In this document: one piece after another, positions 5,857 to 6,609 of the stretch | Numbering within the stretch: the first letter of the stretch is position 1 | How the letters are laid out: every line of letters starts with the position of its first letter | Source: Desulfobulbaceae bacterium | Lineage (GTDB): Bacteria > Desulfobacterota > Desulfobulbia > Desulfobulbales > UBA5123 | Assembly: GCA_029865195.1 (NCBI GenBank) | Contig: JAOUHH010000162.1 | Coordinates: 1 to 6,609, forward strand | DNA: 6,609 nucleotides | Reading direction: 5' to 3' | The notes under the pieces: model-generated | Told to the model about the DNA's origin: nothing | What the model saw: only the letters and a program-made list of their open reading frames with translations | The model's database searches: none | Translations under genes and position numbers: made by a program

Positions 5857-6609
5857 ATGAAACGGCGGTTCGTACCTGTTTTTTTCTTACTGTTCACACT
5901 TCTGGGCACGATGACTATGACAAGCATACCAAGCCACGCAGCTCTCCTGGCCCCCCACCTGTACAAGAAGACCCTGGACAACGGCCTGACCTTGCTGGTC
6001 AAGGAAACACCCGGCACCAAGGTGGCCACCGTGCAGATCTGGGTCAAGGCGGGCAGCGCCTTCGAGGAGCCCAGCGAGGCGGGGATTACCCATCTCATCG
6101 AACATATGATCTTCAAGGGCACCCCCACCCGGGGGCCTGGCGAACTGGCGGAGGCGGTGGAAGGGGTGGGCGGCAAGATCAACGCCTACACCTCCTACGA
6201 CTACACGGTCTATCATGCGACCCTTTCCGCCCGGCACTGGGGATCGGCCCTGGATGTGTTGACCGACGCCGTGCTCAACTCCGTTTTCGATGCCGAGGAA
6301 CTGGAGCGGGAGAAGAAGGTGGTGCTGGAAGAGCTCTATATGCGCCGCGACCGGCCCGAAACCAAGCTCTTCGAGCGGCTGATGGCCGAGGCGTACACCA
6401 CCCATCCCTACCGCAAACCGATCATCGGCACCGAGGAGAGCGTCTCATCCTTCACCCGCGACGATATCCTGCGTTACATGGAGAAACATTACCAGGCCAA
6501 CAACCTGACCATGGTGGTGGTGGGCGATGTCGCCTACAAGGAGGTGCAGGACAAGGTGGTCGGGTTGATGGGCGGCCTGGTAGACGGCAACGGCAAATCG
6601 CCTTCTCTG
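5857..6609 (+). CDS. Exported M16 family zinc metallopeptidase (N-terminal part)
   Basis: The first 251 residues are present and the frame is still open at the window edge. A signal peptide is clear: KRR at 2-4, a hydrophobic run at 5-21, and a likely signal peptidase I cut after SHA (26-28). The protein is therefore probably periplasmic or otherwise exported. The mature part is the N-terminal M16 (pitrilysin/MPP) domain. It has the inverted zinc motif HLIEH (79-83: H79 and H83 as ligands, E82 as catalytic base), GGKINAYTSYDYTVYHA just downstream, and the distal zinc ligand E159 in EKKVVLEEL. The spacing from HxxEH to E159 fits the family. The start at 5857 is chosen because the signal peptide begins there and AGGGGTGGG (5843-5851) lies five bases upstream. 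The later M16 C-terminal domain lies beyond the window, so total length and whether it is a one- or two-lobed form cannot be told. Confidence 0.93.
   Translation, partial: MKRRFVPVFFLLFTLLGTMTMTSIPSHAALLAPHLYKKTLDNGLTLLVKETPGTKVATVQIWVKAGSAFEEPSEAGITHLIEHMIFKGTPTRGPGELAEAVEGVGGKINAYTSYDYTVYHATLSARHWGSALDVLTDAVLNSVFDAEELEREKKVVLEELYMRRDRPETKLFERLMAEAYTTHPYRKPIIGTEESVSSFTRDDILRYMEKHYQANNLTMVVVGDVAYKEVQDKVVGLMGGLVDGNGKSPSL

Noticed and set aside
1..6609. CRISPR array, tRNA/rRNA genes, insertion sequence or attachment site
   Set aside because: I saw no repeat-spacer pattern, no tRNA-like cloverleaf, no transposase or terminal inverted repeats. The gaps between genes are all under 125 bases.

Overview
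The window reads as a stretch of a GC-rich Gram-negative genome. Lgt and a secreted M16 peptidase with a signal peptide point to a bacterium that makes lipoproteins and has a periplasm. The first large gene combines radical SAM, ArsM-like and DUF5714-like modules. That suggests an anaerobic Desulfobacterota-type (deltaproteobacterial) host, but this is an inference from the protein families, not a taxonomic proof. All genes lie on the + strand, and the long minus-strand reading frames are high-GC shadows.

Layout. Bases 1-86 hold the last 27 codons of an unrecognised upstream gene, followed by a good intrinsic terminator (100-120). A short leader (121-174) has small hairpins and a direct repeat of TATAAC but no Shine-Dalgarno sequence. 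Next come three tightly packed genes. The first (175-3354) encodes a 1059-residue, cysteine-rich, multi-domain protein. In order it carries a possible PqqD/RRE-like N-terminal segment, a radical SAM core with CxxxCxxC, a degenerate SPASM-like region, an ArsM-type SAM methyltransferase with its three hallmark cysteines, a Cys-rich linker, and a DUF5714-like cysteine/histidine module. The second (3351-4034) encodes a TVP38/TMEM64 (VTT/DedA-like) membrane protein whose start overlaps the first stop as ATGA. The third (4038-4862) is mutM/fpg, 3 bases further on. After an 85-base gap comes lgt (4948-5733). After a 123-base gap with a candidate sigma70 promoter comes the start of an exported M16 zinc peptidase (5857 to the window end).

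How the genes fit together. lgt, mutM and the M16 peptidase are ordinary housekeeping genes. The unusual element is the fused radical SAM/ArsM-like/DUF5714-like protein, translationally coupled to a VTT membrane protein. The conserved ArsM cysteines suggest chemistry on a thiol-bound metalloid (arsenic, possibly selenium or antimony). The radical SAM half suggests a second SAM-dependent step on the same substrate, and the VTT protein suggests a membrane or lipid-linked aspect. The product and the true substrate cannot be read from the sequence.
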